The position numbers and the translations under genes were made by a program. Positions 6,357-8,334 of a stretch of 8,334 nucleotides of DNA are shown piece by piece (position 1 is the stretch's first letter; each line of letters begins with the position of its first letter). Source of the DNA: JBCAWW01 sp039024315 (GTDB lineage Bacteria; Bacteroidota; Bacteroidia; J057); the NCBI GenBank assembly GCA_039024315.1, contig JBCCQN010000289.1:1-8334 (forward strand), given 5' to 3'. The notes beneath the pieces are model-generated. The model did not search any database. It saw nothing but the letters and a program-made list of their open reading frames with translations, and was not told the DNA's origin.

Positions 6357-7718
6357 ATGCGCTACTACTTACTACTACCGCTAATTGTTTTTTGGGCTTG
6401 CTCTCCGAGCAACGAAACCAAGCGTTCGGCGAAGCCTGACAAACCCAATATCGTCCTCATATTTGCTGATGATATGGGCTATGGTGACCTCAGCAGTTAT
6501 GGTCATCCCAACAATCGCAGCCCGCGCCTCGACCAAATGGCGAGAGAAGGGGCCAAACTCACTGGCTTTTATGTAGCGGCACCTGTTTGTAGCCCATCAC
6601 GCGCGGCTTTATTGACGGGCCGTTATCCGGTACGTTGTGGTATGCCTGGCAATGTGGGCCCCGATAGTCCCGGCGGTTTACCTGCTAGCGAAATCACCCT
6701 AGCTGAAGCCCTCAAAGAGCAAGGGTACAAAACCGCAGCTTTTGGCAAATGGCATCTCGGGGCACGCACTGGCTTTTTCCCCACCGACAACGGCTTTGAC
6801 GAATACTTTGGCATTCTTTACTCCAATGATATGGAGCCGCCTTACATCCAAACGGAGCGGCCATTGCATCTTTATCGCGATACGCTACCGACTGACGAAT
6901 ATCCGGTAGATCAGACCACTCTTACCGAGCGCTATACCGAGGAGGCGATTCGCTTTATCAAAGAAAGCAAGGATCAGCCCTTCTTTCTCTACCTGCCTCA
7001 TGCGATGCCTCATTTGCCGGTCTCAACCTCATCAAACTTTTCCGCACAATCCTTTGGCGGGCGCTACGGAGACGTAATTGAAACCATCGACTGGTCTGCA
7101 GGTGCTATTCTTGATGCGTTGAAGGCTGAAGGGCTAGAGGAAAACACCATTTTTATCTTCACCTCTGACAATGGCCCTTGGAATAATCTCCCTCCCCGCA
7201 TGTACAATTCTGAGGCAGTAGAAAAGTGGGATACAGGTAGTGCGGGTCCCTTCCGTGGCTCCAAGGCCTCGACTTGGGAAGGCGGCCATCGTGTGCCGGC
7301 GATCATGCGTTGGCCCGGTCAAATCCCAGCTGGTCAGATGCGCCCTGAGCTCATCACCAGCATGGACCTCTACCCCACCCTACTATCGCTCGCCGGAGCT
7401 AGCCTAGCTAGCGACCGTAGCTATGATGGCCGTGATATCTGGCCTCTATTGACCGAGGAGGGAGGTTCTCCGCATGAGTACTTTTACTATTTCTGGATTC
7501 GCGAATTGCAAGGGGTGCGTGATCAGCAGTGGAAGTTGATCCTCAAGCCACTAGAAGGCGGCGGCGAAGTAGTGCCTCAGCTTTATCATCTCGGCCGCGA
7601 TCCCTACGAGCGTTTTGATGTATCGGCGGATAATCCGAAGATCGTCGAGCGTTTGCTGGGTCAGATGCGCACTTTTGCAGGAGAGCTGGAGGGAGCGAAG
7701 CTGCCGGAGGGTTTTTAA
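6357..7718 (+). CDS. Type I (S1 family) sulfatase, probable lipoprotein
   Basis: This 453-residue protein is a full-length sulfatase of the alkaline phosphatase-like superfamily. Metal ligands appear as FADDMGYGD (Asp38, Asp39) and SDNGPW (Asp271, Asn272). The catalytic motif C-S-P-S-R begins at Cys78, which is converted to formylglycine in family members, followed by AALLTGRYP. GKWHLG (130-135), PHAMPH (214-219) and EGGHRVPAIMRWPG (308-321) supply the remaining active-site Lys, His and Arg. Such enzymes hydrolyse sulfate esters, often on polysaccharides; the overall form is arylsulfatase A-like, but the substrate cannot be read. The N-terminus MRYYLLLPLIVFWACSPSNE looks like a lipoprotein signal with Cys15, although Phe-Trp-Ala before Cys is an imperfect lipobox. 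I chose the ATG at 6357 because the signal starts there; an in-frame TTG at 6309 would add 16 residues before it. A maturation enzyme must be encoded elsewhere. Its 3' end faces a FecR-like gene. Confidence 0.94.
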   Translation: MRYYLLLPLIVFWACSPSNETKRSAKPDKPNIVLIFADDMGYGDLSSYGHPNNRSPRLDQMAREGAKLTGFYVAAPVCSPSRAALLTGRYPVRCGMPGNVGPDSPGGLPASEITLAEALKEQGYKTAAFGKWHLGARTGFFPTDNGFDEYFGILYSNDMEPPYIQTERPLHLYRDTLPTDEYPVDQTTLTERYTEEAIRFIKESKDQPFFLYLPHAMPHLPVSTSSNFSAQSFGGRYGDVIETIDWSAGAILDALKAEGLEENTIFIFTSDNGPWNNLPPRMYNSEAVEKWDTGSAGPFRGSKASTWEGGHRVPAIMRWPGQIPAGQMRPELITSMDLYPTLLSLAGASLASDRSYDGRDIWPLLTEEGGSPHEYFYYFWIRELQGVRDQQWKLILKPLEGGGEVVPQLYHLGRDPYERFDVSADNPKIVERLLGQMRTFAGELEGAKLPEGF

Positions 7719-7727
7719 ATTTTAGAT

Positions 7728-8334
7728 TCACTCACAACCCACCCCACTCAGGCGATAAACGCCTTTCTCCTCGACTAGCTCATAACCTAAGGTCAGGGCT
7801 ACCACTTCTAGCAAAGCGGCAGGATCGTCTTGCATGAAGCTGCCACTAAAGCGGCATTGGGCAATGCTTGGATCGCTAAGCTCAATGGCAAGATTGTATT
7901 CTTGTTGGAGGGCCGCAAAGATTTGGCTGAGGCGGGTATTAGTGAAGATCCAACGGCGATCAGCGCCGGGAAGGAAATCAAAATCTTGGTTTTCGCTCTT
8001 GGCGATGATTTTTTCCGCTTTGCGGAACGAGGCCTTATAGCCCGCGGGCAATTGGACTTTTTCGTTTTGCGAAGCAAAAGCTACCCTACCCGTCGCCACC
8101 TTTACCTCTACAGCAGAATCGGTATCTGCTACAGAAAAAGAGGTTCCTAAGACTTCAATCGTGGTCTCTTGGGCTTTGATCACAAAGGCTTTTTTCTCAT
8201 CACGAGCCACTTCAAAAAAGGCTGCCCCATTTAGACTGACATCCCGCGTCTCACCATCGGCATAAGTCAAGCTACTGCCTTCGGTCAGCCACACTTGACT
8301 GCTATCTGGCAGCGTATGTAGCTGTGTCCCGTCC
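7728..8334 (-). CDS. FecR-type anti-sigma factor, periplasmic C-terminal part (5' end cut by right edge)
   Basis: The minus frame is open from the right edge to the TGA at 7728, giving about 202 residues. Upstream of the GTG at 8294 the frame continues with DGTQLHTLPDSSQ, so 8294 is not the start. The FecR domain shows LPDSSQVWLTEGSSLTY, VSLNGAAFFEVARD, FVIKAQETTIEVLGTSFSV and VEVKVATGRVAF, ending near PAGYKASF. A DUF4974-like secretin/STN-type domain follows (WIFTNTRLSQIFAALQQEYN to LGYELVEEKGVYRLSG) and closes the protein at normal length. Homologues span the inner membrane, hold an ECF sigma factor through their N-terminus, and receive a signal from a TonB-dependent transducer in the periplasm. 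The cytoplasmic N-terminus, membrane helix and expected upstream sigma gene would lie beyond the edge. In Bacteroidota the SusC-like transducer usually follows FecR, but here the next gene is a convergent sulfatase, so the transducer is not in the normal place. Confidence 0.9.
   Translation of the reverse strand, partial: DGTQLHTLPDSSQVWLTEGSSLTYADGETRDVSLNGAAFFEVARDEKKAFVIKAQETTIEVLGTSFSVADTDSAVEVKVATGRVAFASQNEKVQLPAGYKASFRKAEKIIAKSENQDFDFLPGADRRWIFTNTRLSQIFAALQQEYNLAIELSDPSIAQCRFSGSFMQDDPAALLEVVALTLGYELVEEKGVYRLSGVGCE

Noticed and set aside
7389..7415. Clustered GCTAGC palindromes in the sulfatase gene
   Set aside because: They encode Ala-Ser-Leu-Ala-Ser in a normal family region; codon choice explains the repeats.
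7750..7767. Short hairpin AGGCG-ATAAA-CGCCT followed by TTC, as a sulfatase terminator
   Set aside because: The stem is only five pairs, lies inside the FecR coding region and lacks a real T-run.
7830..8150. Plus-strand frame of 106 codons near the right end
   Set aside because: It lies entirely opposite the FecR/DUF4974 coding frame and has no recognisable motif.

Overview
This window looks like chromosomal DNA of a Bacteroidota species. The reasons are a Reg_prop/Y_Y_Y periplasmic sensor kinase, a FecR-type anti-sigma factor with a C-terminal DUF4974-like domain, a lipoprotein-type sulfatase, a promoter of the phylum-specific form TTG-N19-TAnnTTTG, and the lack of clear Shine-Dalgarno sequences before the starts. 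A marine or glycan-degrading lineage (for example Saprospiria) would fit, but that placement is a guess.

Left part (1-4750), all on the minus strand. A large membrane sensor histidine kinase (4597 to 1025) is followed by a small flavin-binding split-barrel protein (924 to 448). Next comes the N-terminal third of an Old Yellow Enzyme family ene-reductase (389 to beyond the left edge). The last two are about 58 bases apart and are probably co-transcribed. The kinase has its own well-formed Bacteroidota promoter at 4670-4699, placed just after a strong intrinsic terminator (4712-4750) that ends the next gene upstream.

Middle part (4774-5830). Two divergent genes share a 130-base AT-rich gap. 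Leftward is a 126-residue protein that I read as a PD-(D/E)xK-like nuclease fold. Rightward is a NYN-domain (PIN-like) putative ribonuclease with a Lys/Ala-rich basic tail. This pair of nuclease folds is the least explained and most interesting part of the window.

Right part (5856-8334). A minimal secreted OmpA C-terminal domain protein (minus) is divergent from a type I sulfatase (plus) carrying the C-S-P-S-R formylglycine motif and a probable lipoprotein signal. The sulfatase runs into the 3' end of a FecR-like anti-sigma factor (minus, cut by the right edge) with only 9 bases between the stops. The sulfatase/FecR neighbourhood suggests sulfated-glycan use, but no SusC/SusD pair is visible.

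There is no rRNA, tRNA, insertion sequence, CRISPR array or phage gene in the window. No gap between genes exceeds 180 bases. I see no fully convincing new system; the divergent nuclease-fold pair is the best candidate for follow-up.
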